Below are positions 63,998 to 64,000 of a stretch of DNA of 64,000 bases, piece by piece. The translations under genes were made by a program, and so were the position numbers. The notes under the pieces are model-generated. The model saw only the letters and a list, made by a program, of their open reading frames with translations, was not told the origin of the DNA and ran no database searches. Positions within the stretch are counted from its first letter, which is position 1. Each line of letters begins with the position of its first letter. This DNA comes from Lysobacteraceae bacterium UBA6001 (lineage in GTDB: Bacteria; Pseudomonadota; Gammaproteobacteria; Xanthomonadales; Xanthomonadaceae): assembly GCA_002429615.1 (NCBI GenBank), contig DJAN01000207.1, positions 10,348 through 74,347 of the forward strand, written 5' to 3'.

Positions 63998-64000
63998 CGC

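Overview
The window comes from a high-GC gammaproteobacterium of the Xanthomonadaceae/Lysobacteraceae. The genus is unresolved; Stenotrophomonas, Lysobacter, Luteimonas and Pseudoxanthomonas are all possible. The evidence is the chromosomal order hrcA-recN-fur-bamE-rnfH-ratA-smpB-ssrA at the left end, a tmRNA tag reading ANDDNYALAA, and REP-type repeats of the 'GTAGGAGCGGCTTCAGCCGCG' kind.

Layout. (1) 1-4872 is host core: a partial hrcA, then recN, fur, bamE, rnfH, ratA, smpB and tmRNA. (2) 4873-54793 is a complete-looking, roughly 50 kb prophage in the 3' end of ssrA. An 18-bp core, gcccacctccaccaatgc, is present at 4859-4876 and again at 54776-54793, and a P4-type tyrosine recombinase starts 150 bp inside attL. 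(3) 54794 to about 57640 is the wreck of an older, related island in the same site: a second copy of the att-proximal terminator, two pieces of a sibling integrase, a frameshifted copy of a gene that is intact in the prophage, and a remnant of another prophage gene family. An SDR oxidoreductase and a DUF6766-type membrane protein lie in this stretch. (4) 57697-64000 is ordinary chromosome: two glycan-type transferases, an acetamidase/formamidase-like exoprotein, a DUF3011 gene with an in-frame TGA, an SPFH-like lipoprotein and a CDGSH iron-sulfur protein.

Prophage organisation. From attL: integrase, then a 6.5 kb accessory zone (6.4-12.9 kb) with an orphan LuxR-type regulator, a YciE-like ferritin-fold protein and many small ORFans. 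Next comes a long leftward late operon read from 35.6 kb down to 13 kb: GH19 endolysin, holin-like protein, Rz with nested Rz1, Nu1-type and gpA-type terminase, gpW, portal, S49 capsid protease, gpD-like decoration protein, gpE-like capsid, tail proteins, tape measure and tip proteins. Upstream of it are a sulfatase gene (35.9-37.4 kb) and the Q-like antiterminator (37.8-38.5 kb), so the sulfatase sits between Q and the lysis genes, the place where Shiga-toxin phages carry stx. The early leftward operon (44.7 to 38 kb) holds a Cro-like protein, a CII-like protein, an O-like initiator with internal iterons, a DnaB-type helicase, a Ref-like nuclease, a RusA-like resolvase and Q. Rightward from 44.8 kb are the S24 CI-like repressor with two downstream uncharacterised genes, then a second early operon (47.35-52.06 kb) of tightly overlapping small genes ending in a C5-cytosine methyltransferase. 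The right end has leftward ORFans, an AlpA-like regulator and a CDF-like cation transporter.

The most informative non-coding signals are: a set of 6-3-6 operators (TTAGGC-N3-GCCTAA) with 25-bp spacing at both early promoters, including the one 2.5 kb away; two triplets of CGTGAC repeats at exact 10-bp periodicity in the replication initiator gene; and intrinsic terminators inside the late region that fit Q-dependent antitermination. No CRISPR array, rRNA or tRNA gene was seen.
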